Below, piece after piece: positions 25,201-36,017 of a stretch of DNA of 64,000 bases. This DNA is from Scalesia atractyloides (Eukaryota > Streptophyta > Magnoliopsida > Asterales > Asteraceae), in the NCBI GenBank assembly GCA_947069175.1, contig CAMTDV010000027.1:43227369-43291368 (forward strand), given 5' to 3'. Position 1 is the first letter of the stretch. Every line of letters starts with the position of its first letter. The position numbers were made by a program, and so were the translations under genes. The notes beneath the pieces were generated by a model. It was not told where the DNA came from and ran no database searches. It worked only from the letters and a program-made list of their open reading frames with translations.

Positions 25201-26235
25201 TGTTAAATTGCTATATATATAAATTTGGCATGCTATTAAAATCACTGATTTCCCACCGCAATTAGAGATATCTCAAATGTCAGTCCTTGACTGATATCCG
25301 AACTTTACCGCATTAACTGCTTAATGCTACCAATGACAACACATAGCTACAAAAATCAAGAAATCGTGTACTGCTAAAGAGACACCACCCTAATTACTAT
25401 ACACCAGCCCACCTGCCATATCATATAGGCCATATGTCCAGGCAAAAAAAGGTCACACAGGACGTATGAGTTTGTTAGTGGTCACATCAGTCATTTCTTT
25501 TTCAGTCAAAACAACATATGGGCCGGACCATATAAGTTGGCCCTCATACAACCCATATGATCACTTTTCACCATATCGTACGACTCATATGACATGTCAG
25601 ACGTCAGTGGTGTTAGTGCCCAACAAATAATGTTCACCTGCTGATCGATATCGGACACATGAACAGTTCTCCTGATCACATCCTCCCTCTGTGCCATGTT
25701 AGTTCGATTATTCATCCTCCGTTTCCGATGAGCAAACTCACCCTTCTTCTAACCATAAATGTCACAAACCCAAAACACATAAATTCATCATCAAACAAAC
25801 AAAACCAAAACAAAAAACAAAACAAAACAAAATCAAAACCAACCCTACCCTTCTAACAGAACCCCCATTAACATTCCCAAAAGGGCTTTGATTCTGATTA
25901 CTCTGCAACCCAAACTCATTAACCACAGAGTACCCAAACTGAGGCTGCACAACTAACGGCGCCGTGAACTTATTAACAGCAGCAAGTGACGGAGGCACAA
26001 ATTCTTCAGCCAAAGGGTTCAATTTCGACAACATTTCAGCCAAATCCCTCATTTCTTTATCAAAACCCTGATCACGATCACGATCATTCACACCAACATT
26101 TCCATTAGAACCCATCATCATCTTACTATTCTGATGAAAACCCTTTTGGGGTTCGTGTTCATTCGCCCTAGAAATAGATGATTTTGACTGATCAAGATCC
26201 TCTGATTCGACTCGATTGTTCGACACAAGAGTCAT
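22218..26235 (-). CDS. CID-type PABP-interacting protein (PAM2 + two RRMs), 341 aa
   Basis: Ten exons with GT-AG introns reconstruct an uninterrupted frame (1026 bp with stop): 25849-26235, 25638-25748, 24770-24814, 24614-24686, 24417-24529, 24258-24317, 23805-23852, 23639-23707, 22354-22415, 22218-22275. Residues 69-83 (LSKLNPLAEEFVPPS) are a PAM2 motif, which in this family binds the MLLE domain of poly(A)-binding protein. A basic HRKRR (about 136-140) may be a nuclear signal. RRM1 spans about 156-229 (VHVSDI; LRFAFIEF) and RRM2 about 253-330 (IYCTNI; TRIAFVEF), followed by the family's C-terminal SPSKTPVRPRAPR. This is the domain order of Arabidopsis CID8-CID13. The family likely acts in mRNA translation or stability through PABP; its exact role is not well settled. 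All exon phases agree and no stop or frameshift is present, so it looks functional despite intron insertions. Which CID paralogue it matches cannot be decided here. Confidence 0.94.
22460..22930. mobile_element. hAT-like foldback element in CID intron 8
   Basis: Left end CAAAGGTGAACACTAGCGTA, then AACGAACCGAGC. The right end, reverse-complemented, reads TAAAGGTGTAAACGAGCCAT. The inner arms repeat GAGCTCG/CGAGCTC motifs and the centre is AT-rich. No coding region. I find no exact 8-bp target duplication (GTGAG at the left and GTGAA at the right are only similar), so the superfamily call rests on end style. It lies in the 1.2-kb intron 22416-23638. Confidence 0.55.
23911..24211. mobile_element. 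MULE-type MITE, 301 bp, in CID intron 6
   Basis: The ends are GAGTAAAGTACACGGATGGT and, reverse-complemented, GAGTAAAGTACACAGATGGT; the inverted match runs about 60 bp through CCAAAATTTTGGAT. A perfect 9-bp target duplication TTAACAATT lies at 23902-23910 and 24212-24220, the size typical of Mutator elements. The interior repeats phrases such as GTGCAAACCA and GGGACCATC. It sits wholly inside the 23853-24257 intron and leaves the splice sites untouched. Confidence 0.92.
24860..25630. repeat. Repeat-like segments in CID intron 2
   Basis: About 24870-25025 is rich in GATATATCG/CGATATTG motifs arranged on both strands. About 25386-25630 carries several CATATG/CATATGGGCC motifs. Both look like old non-coding insertions, but I cannot define their ends. 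The rest of the 823-bp intron is plain AT-rich DNA. Confidence 0.35.
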
Positions 26236-26272
26236 GATTGCCGACTGAGACAGATATGTTGTGCGAATTGAG

Positions 26273-26359
26273 CTGAATTTATAGATAAAGATACAAGATT
26301 TGAGTATTGTTAAGAGGGAAAGTGAATGTAAATTAAAGAAAGATGATGATTCTTATTAC
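26273..26359 (-). other. Probable 5' UTR intron of the CID gene
   Basis: On the minus strand CACACAG|GTAATAAG and TAAATTCAG|CTCAATTC give a GT-AG intron of 87 bp, ending 37 bp upstream of the start codon. The C/T-rich leader upstream (26360-26460, CTCTCTCTC) fits a plant 5' UTR. I see no convincing TATA box. Confidence 0.5.
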
Positions 26360-26459
26360 CTGTGTGAAGAGGGTGAAATGGAGTGTTTTTAGATCATTGA
26401 ATGAATGAAACTTGCAGATTGTCTTGAGAGAGAGGGTTGCATCACTTGCATAAATTGGA

Positions 26460-28269
26460 GCAAAAATAATATTTCTTTTTTGGAATAAATGAAGCACATT
26501 TTTTTTCTAATTTTTGTTGTTGTTAGACTGGTTTTTGTTTTTATATTAGTATTGGTACTTGACACAAATGATCCAAGAATTTTTGTAACATAAATTGTTT
26601 CTATTTTAGTGTAGTGAAAAGTTTAGAAATAATATTTATATAATCACATTATTTAGATTGGTGTATCTAATATGTCTAAAGAAATAGTTTGTATTCAGGT
26701 TAACATGTTTAACCAGTTTAATTAATGAGGTTGACTTGTCAGTCTGTTAATTAAGCAGATCAATTCACTAACTTGGTTAACTCATTTTTTATAACTTACC
26801 AACTCGATTAACATGTTCACAGTTTGATCTTCACATGCCAACTCCTCAAATTTGTTTGACACATTTGGATAAATGTTTTAAACGGTTTTTGATCAAATTA
26901 CATAATTTTAAATGCGTGCATATTAATGTTTTTTACATAAATAAAATAATGAGTTATGTAATTTTAAATGTGTGCATGTTAATGTTTTTCACCTAATTGA
27001 CATGATATCCCCTATTCTCATTGTGTGCTTGAATTTAAGTGTGCATGTTAATGTTTTTCACCTTATTGACATTATATCCTCTATTTTCATTGTGTGCTTG
27101 AATTTAAATTCGCATATCATCATTTAGTTTATTTTAACGCAAACATGGTCATGGATTAGGTGTAAATTGTTTCATTGTTATTGTTTATACCAGTGCGTGT
27201 TTTATCGTATTATATATCCTTTTGAAGTACGTATTGTCGTAAATGATTTCATGTCTACTAGTTTTTTGCCCTGTTTTTTAGACCATATGTTATGAACATC
27301 CCTTAACAAATAGGATGTTTTCACCGGCACATAAATTAATTCTACACAAATATACACGACTCACGCTTATGACTACACTCACACTTGAGCCCTTCACACC
27401 TCACTCACACCCTTGTGGGGCGGTGTTCCACGTCTATTTTAGACGAGTTGGCATTGGATGTTAAACGATAACACACACTCATACATATGGATATGGATGG
27501 TATATCTTTTTACAGTCTTCAAAGAATTTATATTCTTGATATTGTCATAATAAAATGCAATCTATACGAGGATGTAAAAATATTCCTTCGTAGGGAAGGA
27601 TCATGACAGTTAACAAGTGATACGACGCCCCTCATTTACACATGTAATATACTGAAAATATATACTACATAGTATATAGTTAATTATAAAATCAAGAAAT
27701 TAATGTTTGGTTCCGACGTTGAATCGGACATCTTACCGGTTCATTGGTCTAACCGGTCGGATCGGATTATGTCATAAATAATATAAATGTTTAATATATT
27801 ATAGAAATACTTGATAGTATTAAATTATTTCAGTTTTATATTTTAAATTATAATTGTATTATTCTTATGTAAATCCCAAAATTGTTTATCTATTACAAGG
27901 ATTGAATGTGCTAAAGATGGATTCTTGAAGGGAGTATTAAACCTATAATTTAACCTAATAGGCAATATAATTTAGAAAGAAAGCTTTTTGAGGTTGTGTA
28001 ATAGGAGGGGGAGATAATTGTCCAACTTTTGGGTGTTTTGTGCTATGTGACGGTCCATTCAACATGTGAGTATTATAGGGCATATCCTAAAAGAGGTGTA
28101 GTGGTATAATGCCTCAACCAATTATTACCCAATTATTATTTTTTTTTTCAAATTAAAACTAATAATATTTTATTAAATAAAAAATTACATTGCTAAAAAT
28201 AAAAATGAAAAACCGAAAAAAACTAATAAAAAATTTTACATTGCTAAATAAAAAAAACTAATAATCTAA
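26460..28269. other. Intergenic DNA with a 69-bp direct repeat
   Basis: No gene supported. GTGTGCATGTTAATGTTTTTCACC...TGTGTGCTTGAATTTAA occurs twice in tandem (about 26972-27110). Otherwise AT-rich. From about 27990 the sequence reads like the flank of the transposon-associated ORF that follows. Confidence 0.45.
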
Positions 28270-28600
28270 AGTCCGTATCTGTCACGAATTTGTTCTAGAC
28301 GCATTTCCGCTAGGATCAATGCGTCGCCTACTAGGTGATAGATCGGTTTAGACAAAAAATCTATATCTTTCTCGATTTGTCTCGATTCTTATATCGTGAC
28401 AAAAAAAAGTTTTCGGCATTTTCTTTCTTGCATTGTCTCTAAACGCCTATGACCGAGATCGCGAATGTCTTGTAAACGTCGGTCCATCTCTTCGAAATCT
28501 TTCTTCATTTCGAAATTAGGTGAAGACGACTCCGCCTTTTTTCCCTTTTTTTCCCACTTCTTCTATCGGGTGGTCGTTCCAACTCCATGATGTGAGCGAG
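28270..28600 (-). pseudogene. NAM-associated/Harbinger-linked ORF remnant
   Basis: On the minus strand: MELERPPDRRSGKKREK, then after a frame change SSPNFEMKKDFEEMDRRLQD and IRDLGHRRLETMQERK, a stop, and finally ILAEMRLEQIRDRYGL. The basic-then-helical layout with a short terminal helix resembles the C-terminal 'NAM-associated' proteins encoded next to PIF/Harbinger-type transposons in plants. At least two frame breaks. Recognition is by pattern only. Confidence 0.4.
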
Positions 28601-28614
28601 ACATGTATGATTTT

Positions 28615-30011
28615 TTTATATATATTTTAAATACTTTTCACTCGTTTATTCAAGCTTTAAATTTATAAAAACACGATATACAACTATCACTCTCTACTTC
28701 ACGATAGGGCAAGTGCACCCATCCTAGACGTAGTATAGTGATGGTAAGATACCGAGTTCGTCCAAGGACACAAGAGTTTTTAATACCGGAATATCGTCAA
28801 TGTCTAATCTAATCGAATTTTGAGAAAAAGGTTTTTAATAAGTAAACATGAAGAAATAGACTAAGTAATAAAAAGAAACAAATAGACAAGATAGAATAAT
28901 TTGGTTCCGACTTATTATTTACATATCCTTTGATGATTTCCGCACTTTGGTTTTTTAAAAGAGTATCTTAGTTAAAGTGGTATGTCCCTCTTTTGGAGGC
29001 AACGCTACCATTAGCCATATTGGTCTGAGTTAGTAGGGATAACGTCCCGCAAGGCCAGAATATTGAAAAATAATTAAGTAAGTTATTAATGAAAAATGTG
29101 GCATGTCCCTCTTTTAGAGGTAACGCTAGCCTCGACCATATTGGTCTGAGTCAGCAGGGTTACAGTCCCGTAAGGCCGGTTTAAAATTTTAACAGTAGTT
29201 TATTTATAAGGGATTCAAGCTGTTCTTCCTTCCCCCGATTTGATGCTAGAGGCCTCAAGGGAAGTCCTAATAAGCTTGAACCAAGTCCTCGCAGGATCTA
29301 TACACTGAACGAGGCATAATCTTTACCGATACCACCCTTCTAACCCCCTTCCAAGCAGTTAATGCACTTTATATAGACCATAAAAACACAAATGAATGAA
29401 TCAACAAAACATGAAGAGATGATAGAATAAAGTTCACTTTCAATATTAAAAACTAGTGATTAATACATACCCAACTAAAGAGTTAACCAAAGCTTGGAAA
29501 TCAATAGTAATACATACATAACTTGTCTTCACCAAGTGATGTAAGAGATTAGCCAAGCATGGCCTTTGTTTGACAAAAACTTTTGACGATCAATCTTGGA
29601 TCCCGAGACTACTACACACACTCTAAGGATGGATGATAAATGAATGTGGTATTATGGTGGTGGAGTTGTGGTAGGTGTGAAGAGAATGTGGTGGATGATT
29701 GCCAAGCACCCCTATTTATAGCTGGAAATAGTCGCTTCACACGGCCTCGTGCCCTGTGGGCACGACCCCATGTCTTCCTTCTTCTATGTCTTCATTTAAT
29801 GAGCTTGTCAGATTAGATGTCACACGGCCCCGTGTGTCAACGGCATGGCCCTGTGGCCATTGTACTTGCTGTACTATCCAAGATTCACAAATCTGGAAGT
29901 TGACCATGGCCCGTGTCCATTGGACATAACCCCGTGTCTCTTGTCTGCTTCTGTTTGTCTTTTTCTATTGTGGAATCTTAAAGGGGCACGACCCAATGCC
30001 GACCAGGCACG
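28615..30011 (-). mobile_element. LTR-like repeat, family S, minus copy
   Basis: Reverse-complement homologue of 13383-14745, with the same TATA phrase, splice-like GTCTCGGGATCCAAGATT block and end region. CACGGCC/GGCCGTG palindromes lie at 29737-29990, upstream of the TATA box. At 30012 the homology stops at TGTCATACCC, an LTR-like start, so another element may interrupt it there. Confidence 0.6.
29711..29720 (-). promoter_or_regulatory. TATA box of family-S LTR (minus copy)
   Basis: TATAAATAGG on the minus strand in the conserved phrase CCAGCTATAAATAG. Confidence 0.6.
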
Positions 30012-30199
30012 TGTCATACCCAAAAACGTCGTAGCAGAAATACAAACGTAGTGATGACGGAGGTTGGTACCCATAAATATCTTAGTGGAGGATGCATCAT
30101 TAATTTTGGACATTTAACTTAATTAAAACATAAGTTTAATGTTTAGAGTTTAATGTTAAACATAAACCACAACGACAACATAGTTATTTGATCCTTATG
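30012..30199. other. Fragment of an older element, host of element A
   Basis: Begins TGTCATACCC, the style of a minus-strand LTR end, and is split at 30199 by element A; its continuation would be from 51064. I could not find its other end or a matching GCACG duplication, so its nature is unresolved. Confidence 0.3.
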
Positions 30200-30311
30200 T
30201 GTAACACCTCGTAAAATCGTGTCCAGTAATATAGTGACACGTGTCATTACTTTTATAATAAGTATATTAAGGACTAATAAGGACTAAAGGTGTCAACGTA
30301 CTCAAACTAAG

Positions 30312-30525
30312 CCTCTGAGTGACCCTCTGGTGTCAACATGCATAAACCAAGCCTCTGAGTGACCATTAGTGTCAGCATGCATAACCTGAACCTCTGAGTG
30401 ACCATTAGTGTCAACATGCTTACATTGGGCCTCTGAGTGACCATTAGTGTCAACATGCTTAAACTTAGCCTCTGAGTGACCCTTTAGCGTCAACATACTT
30501 ACACTGAGCCTCTGAGTGACCCTTT
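30312..30525. repeat. 39-40-bp tandem repeat in the 5' LTR of A
   Basis: CCTCTGAGTGACC starts at 30312, 30352, 30391, 30430, 30469 and 30509, each followed by a variant of ATTAGTGTCAACATGCTTA. A stray related unit is at 30637. It lies in the part of the LTR deleted from the 3' copy. Confidence 0.9.
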
Positions 30526-30981
30526 ACAAAGTCCTAACTCACATATGAGCCACTGGTTGGACGTGAGGGATTAATTATGTAAAAATGTAAAAGTCGGACA
30601 ATGGAGGGGTTAAAAGTGTCAACATGTTAATTTATGCCTCTGAGAGACCTTTTAACGAACCAAGAGCTTGACAATGTCCGGGCATACTCCCGGGTACGCC
30701 AAATATTGGCTACGGAGGGCTAAATATGCAATAAAGGTGTTTTAAGAGGTTTATTAAGTTGAGGGGCCAAATGTGATAAACTTTGAAAGTCTCCATGGGG
30801 CGCTCGCGGGCCGCGAGAGATATAGACCTGGTCTCTCGCGCGGCACCAGAGGCATGTATCTGTAGAATTTTTGCTTGGCCTCCACACATGTTGCCAAAAA
30901 CCTATGCCACGTTTTAGGACACTTGTAGGCTCCCTCTAACACTCCCTAACACCTGGCACCACCTCCTTCAAGCTTTGCAAC

Positions 30982-30990
30982 TATAAATAG
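30982..30990 (+). promoter_or_regulatory. TATA box of element A LTR
   Basis: TATAAATAG in CAACTATAAATAGGTGCATT; the same phrase is kept in the 3' LTR near 38830. Confidence 0.65.
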
Positions 30991-33626
30991 GTGCATTGGT
31001 TCACCATTTGAACTTGCACCTTTCTCACTTATCATTCTATTTCCCTCATCTGGAAGTTCCTAACTGAAAGGAGCATCCAACTTAGTTCTATTTCATCCTA
31101 GGAATAACTTATAAGTGTTCCTTTCTCTTGCATTTTCGTTTATAGGCTTTTATAGCCAATAGTCAAGCGTTTTACGAAAAACGCCTTGACTTTCGGTTAA
31201 GACCATTATGGTCCAGCCATTGTTCGTAACAAACATGGCTAAGTGGTCGTAATAAGGTATGTGTTAATCCCTATTAAGGACACCTCCTAAAGATCACGTT
31301 TGCTAGACCAATTGACGGGTCAAAGTTTTATTATTAAAAAGTCATACATGCCATATTTTGAAAATATTATAATCTGAGTTTATATATGTTATGAAACATG
31401 TTTTGACGCTTAAACAAGTTGGTAATAATTATTAGAACATGTGAGAACATGTTCGACTCGTCAATTTCTGTTCTAGGGTCGGTTCGCAACCGAAACTCGC
31501 AAAGTTTGACTTCTATTTTGACTTTCGATTTTGACCCGATTTAGATTAGTTAGCTACTGATCTAAGGTTACATTATGTTCGTAATATAATGTAGCATAAC
31601 CCCCTAAGGTTATATTACATGATCATAATCAGAATCTGAGTTTATGCACAAGTTCCATTATTATGCCAATTTTGACTAAAATGCCCTTTTTATATAAAAT
31701 AAGGTTTTATAACGAACTTGACAATGAATTTCCTACTGATGTAATATCATAATTAAGATTATTTGGGATGTTTAATCAGTTTATATACTGAGTTTCATAC
31801 AAGTCCTTGCATTGTGTCGATAAATGACGATTAAGCCCTTATGGCGCATAAAATGGTTTTAATCCTACTTTTTATACCAAACCTTTTTATCTACTGATGT
31901 GCTATATTAAATAACATATCTAAAACATATAAACCTGGTCTAGCATCAGTTTTCATAATCTTCGCACAAATGGTCATTTTTCGACACAAACGCCGTGTTG
32001 GCGCATAGTATGGTTTAAAACCATATTTATTAACCAAGACTTGTTACCTACTGATTTTAAAACTTATTAAAATATTTTTACAGTGGGTACATAATATAAA
32101 CTAGAATTTCACATAAATTATGAAACTATGTGTAAAATGACCAAAATGCCCCTACGGTGCATAGTTTGGTCATAAATGATAAATTACACATATGATCATT
32201 ATCTTACTGATATTATACCATACATTAATTATTTTTCCAGAATATTTATGATCATAACATCAAAATATATTCAAGTTCCTTTTATACGATATATAATTAC
32301 CAAAATGCCTTATGAGGCATAATTTAATTTAAAACCTTAACAGGCATGTAAGTTGATATCCTACTGATATTACACCTTATTTAATATATAATGGCATATT
32401 GAACTTGTCCATGACGTATGCGGTTCCCCGATATCGCTTATATGCGCACGGTTAAGTATACGTAGCTAGTTTACAGAAATTAACCAAAACGGGTTTAACC
32501 TTATCATTTTAGTCTCAAAATCCATAATGCTTATGGTTTACCCATATTATACAAGTCATAGTACTTGTTGGGTTAAGCTACATTCTATCCGATCATCGCT
32601 TAATCTAGCATATTATACCGTTATTGATCCTGTATGCTAATCGGTATAAGTCTATGACTTAAATTAAGACCGTTAGCATTTTAATTGGTTAGCATATGCC
32701 ATAATCAAGACTAAAGCCTTCCAATAAATGCTATCTGCACGTATTTCATTTTGAATACGACTAAGATATAAAATCTTGCATTTTAATCAAGACTAGCTCA
32801 GGTAAATACTCTTGACTTTCCCTATACGGGCTTGGGTTACGGTAAATTATTACCGCTTGGTCGAAAATGGGATCAATCGAATGCCGGACTGTGGCTAGTA
32901 AATCCACATATTCCGTTTTAATCAGTTTTGTTTAGTTTTGTTTGATAACTTAAACATTGGGGGTTAACGACCGTGTCCTAGATATCCTTGACTCATTACA
33001 TTAGTTAATGGTCACGATCAAAGCGCGGGGTGTAGGCATACACCTGACAGATGCTCATGCTAATTTTTACCCACTAGTTGGGGATAACTCCTTCGTGGGT
33101 TCATCGGTGGTGTGTGCGTTAATCATTTCTCGATCTCTGTACTGGACCGCATATGTATGTACAAACATGTGAATCTGTTAACAAGGTACAAGGCTGACTT
33201 TCCCAAGTTATAAAAGATTTTTCGTGCCCTGTGCACTTAAATCCATTTTTTTAAATGTTATCAAAACGAGTTATCGGGTGTATTTACCAGCGAAAGCTGA
33301 CGAATTTTCAAAAGACTAAGATGCAGGTACAATACGAAATAGGCTGGAAGCTGCTCGGTAGTGATATAAGAGGATCTTGCAAACCTTAGATCCGCCCAAA
33401 GTCTGATACACATTTTTGTATATTTTACGATCCGCTTATGGATCTTTCATTACAAGTCGTCTGTATATTATTTTTCGTACTTGATACTTTTGGTTTGTAA
33501 TAGTAATTTAAACTCCAAGACCTCCATTGTGCTGTATTTAATTAACTATGATGATATCAACTTACGTCACGATGTTCCCCACCCAGGCCCACCGGTGTTT
33601 GGTTGAAATTACGGGGTGTGACAGGT

Positions 33627-33638
33627 TGGTATTAGAGC
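33627..33638 (+). other. Primer-binding site of element A
   Basis: TGGTATTAGAGC three bases after the 5' LTR. It differs by one base (C to T) from TGGTATCAGAGC, the complement of the plant initiator tRNA-Met 3' end. Confidence 0.85.
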
Positions 33639-33794
33639 CAACGTTTGAGAGAATTAAACACTAGCCTTCTTGTGTTTAATCTCAAACTTACACAATAGCA
33701 CATTCCTTAGACTTCCAAGTCTAGGCTTTGACCTAGGATTACTCATCTCATTATTATGTTATTATTATTGTTTTGACTTGATTTTAACAGGAAA

Positions 33795-34840
33795 ATGCCG
33801 CCAAGAGTATGAGGAAGAGGTAAAGTACCTATGAGGGGAGGACCATTTGGACATACCCCTTCACAACCCCATCACTCGAATCCTTATGAGGATTCGGGGG
33901 ATTCCTAGCTACTAGCGCGACATTCACCTACTCATACACAAAACTCATACCACTCTTACCATTCTCACCTATCACACCATTCACATCACTCTCATCATTC
34001 ATATCATGATGAGTTTAACCTTAACCACTACTTCAACACACCCCCAGCGGATTAAAATCAGTTAGATCAACCCAACCCCATGGACGAGGACTCCGATCCA
34101 GTAATGCCGCCGTCAGGATCGCATGGACACCCTATCGAAATCTCTAGCGATTCTAACTCTTACGCCGGATCGCCATACCAAGGTCCTAACGAATGGGACC
34201 AATATAGGAACCAATTCACTTTTGCTAACACTCCTTCCCACCATTCCCCAACACCTCCTAAATAAGTAGTCTTCAAATGGAACTGGTGGAAAAACCTGAG
34301 CCACCAAGGAGGAAACGTGGAGCGCGCATGTTAGTACGTGCGGGTCAACGATCGTGTTCGCTGCCACCGTTACCCAAAACCTACCTTACCATTCACGAGG
34401 ACCCACAAATGGGTGGACCCTCCAGCGCTTCACCTGTGGTGGAACCGACACCATCACCAGTAGTTCAACCACCACTATCGGGTTTTAATAACCCTATCCC
34501 TACATATCCAGATACATCTGGATATGATCCTTTTAATCCATCTACGTCGGTGAATTACCAGGCACTATCACATGACCCTTATATGCAAGCGGTCATGCAT
34601 AACGCACTTTACCCGTCTCCTTTCCCACCTGCTTATCCACCTACTGGATATCCAAGTTATGGGTACCAGTATCCTGTTGTAACTCAACCATAACCACAAC
34701 CTCCGCCCCCAGTTGAGACCATCAATGAGGCCTTGTAACGGATGAAGGAAATGCAACAACAAGCGGAGAAGACGGAGAAGAAGACGAATAAGTTCTTCAA
34801 GAAGCTCTCCAAGTTAATTAAGGGAAAGAAGGACGAATGA
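33795..34840 (+). pseudogene. Extra pre-gag ORF of element A
   Basis: Starts ATG CCG CCA AGA and reads MPPRV, stop, GRGKVPMRGGPFGH, then histidine/serine-rich sequence, an acidic block (MDEDSDPVMPP; HPIEISSDS), a Pro/Tyr-rich part (DPQMGGPS; YPSYGYQYP), and a C-terminal charged helix ending KLSKLIKGKKDE. I recall similar proline-rich, low-complexity ORFs from Asteraceae retroelement annotations; no enzymatic motif is visible. In-frame stops and frame changes break it into three pieces. It is separated from gag by about 1.2 kb. Its role (structural, gag-like or accessory) is unknown. Confidence 0.55.
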
Positions 34841-36017
34841 AGTCTCTTCTATTATTATATTACTTCTTTAGTCCCTGCATGGACAAGTTATTTCTTTTAA
34901 GTCCTTACATGGACAATTAGTTTTATTTATTTATTTATAGTATTGTAATTTCTTATTGTCGTTTAATGAAATATTTTGGAATTATATATATGTACTCATC
35001 CTCTTCAAGCGATCGTCTCGATTTTACTTGAAATTTGTGATCAGCTATATAATTCCAAAAGATCTTAATGGTTTTAATTAGCCAAATGGCACAGCCCATA
35101 TTAATTGGCCAGCTTATAAATGATAGTTAAGGATGAATAGCCTTCTATCATGATAGTTAAGGAAGAATTATCCTTCTATCCAGAGGTGGTGGACTATGTT
35201 CAAGCCTCCAAGTCGTTAAGGTCAATGCGACCGTGACTATTAATCGACCATTAAGATACTCCCCCTTAACATTCTAGTAATGTTAATATTCCTGGTAGTG
35301 TGACTTGAGGAACCACACTAGCCGTCTAGGTGAATGGACTACGTCCTAACCTTATATAACCTATGTGATCAAATTTGATCCCGGCTAATATCATCAATGC
35401 GATGATAATAATTGACATCCATTAGTGATGTAAGTGACTACGGGCCATAATTAAACATCCATTAGTGATGTAGTGCTTACGGGCCATGATTAAACATCCA
35501 TTAGTGATGTAGTGCCTACGGGCCATGATTAAACATCCATTAGTGATGATTTGCCTTTGAGCAGTATTATATTGTCAATTAAGACAATGACAGTTGTGGT
35601 TAATAAAACTCTCTGCCTAAAATTATGTCCATTAATGACAGGCCAATGTGCCGTATTTTTATATGTCCCTTAGTGACAGGCCAATGTGCCGTATTTTATG
35701 TCCATTAGTGACAGGCCAATATGCCGTATTTTTATATGTCCATTAGTGACAGGCCTATAAGCCATATTTTAATGTCCTTCGTGACAAGCTTATGAGCTAT
35801 TTATGATTGTCTTATACAATGGCAGTTGTGACATTAAAGTCCACTGTCTAAAATATTATATGGACTATGTTCAAATTGTAATTTGCCTTTGATGGTCCTT
35901 TTGAGACCTAGGCCAAAAATAGATAACATTCATAGAAATGTTAAGCCTAAGACTTGTGATAATATTCACATTAGTTTGAATAGGCAATGAATTTATATAT
36001 CCAATTTTAAAGCCAAT
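34841..36017. repeat. Repeat-rich leader between pre-gag ORF and gag in A
   Basis: Two tandem arrays. CATCCATTAGTGATG units at about 35416, 35456, 35494 and 35534 have a 39-40-bp period with GGGCCATGATTAAA spacers. GTCCATTAGTGACAGGCCAA units at about 35627, 35665, 35700 and 35739 have a 37-39-bp period. A GATAGTTAAGGA.GAAT repeat lies at about 35121-35180. No coding signal. Confidence 0.75.

Larger units (their letters stand above)
30200..33623 (+). repeat. 5' LTR of element A, 3424 bp
   Basis: TG...CA ends (TGTAACACCTC to GGGGTGTGACA). Collinear from 30697 with 38514-41051 and then 50653-51058. Confidence 0.92.

Noticed and set aside
25506..25637. Extension of CID exon 2 past 25638
   Set aside because: A GT donor at 25637 and the family-matching next exon (VTEEQLAGLFINCGQ) show this part is intron.
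30312..30525. CRISPR-like array of regular repeats
   Set aside because: The units are near-identical throughout with no unique spacers, and they lie in a plant LTR.
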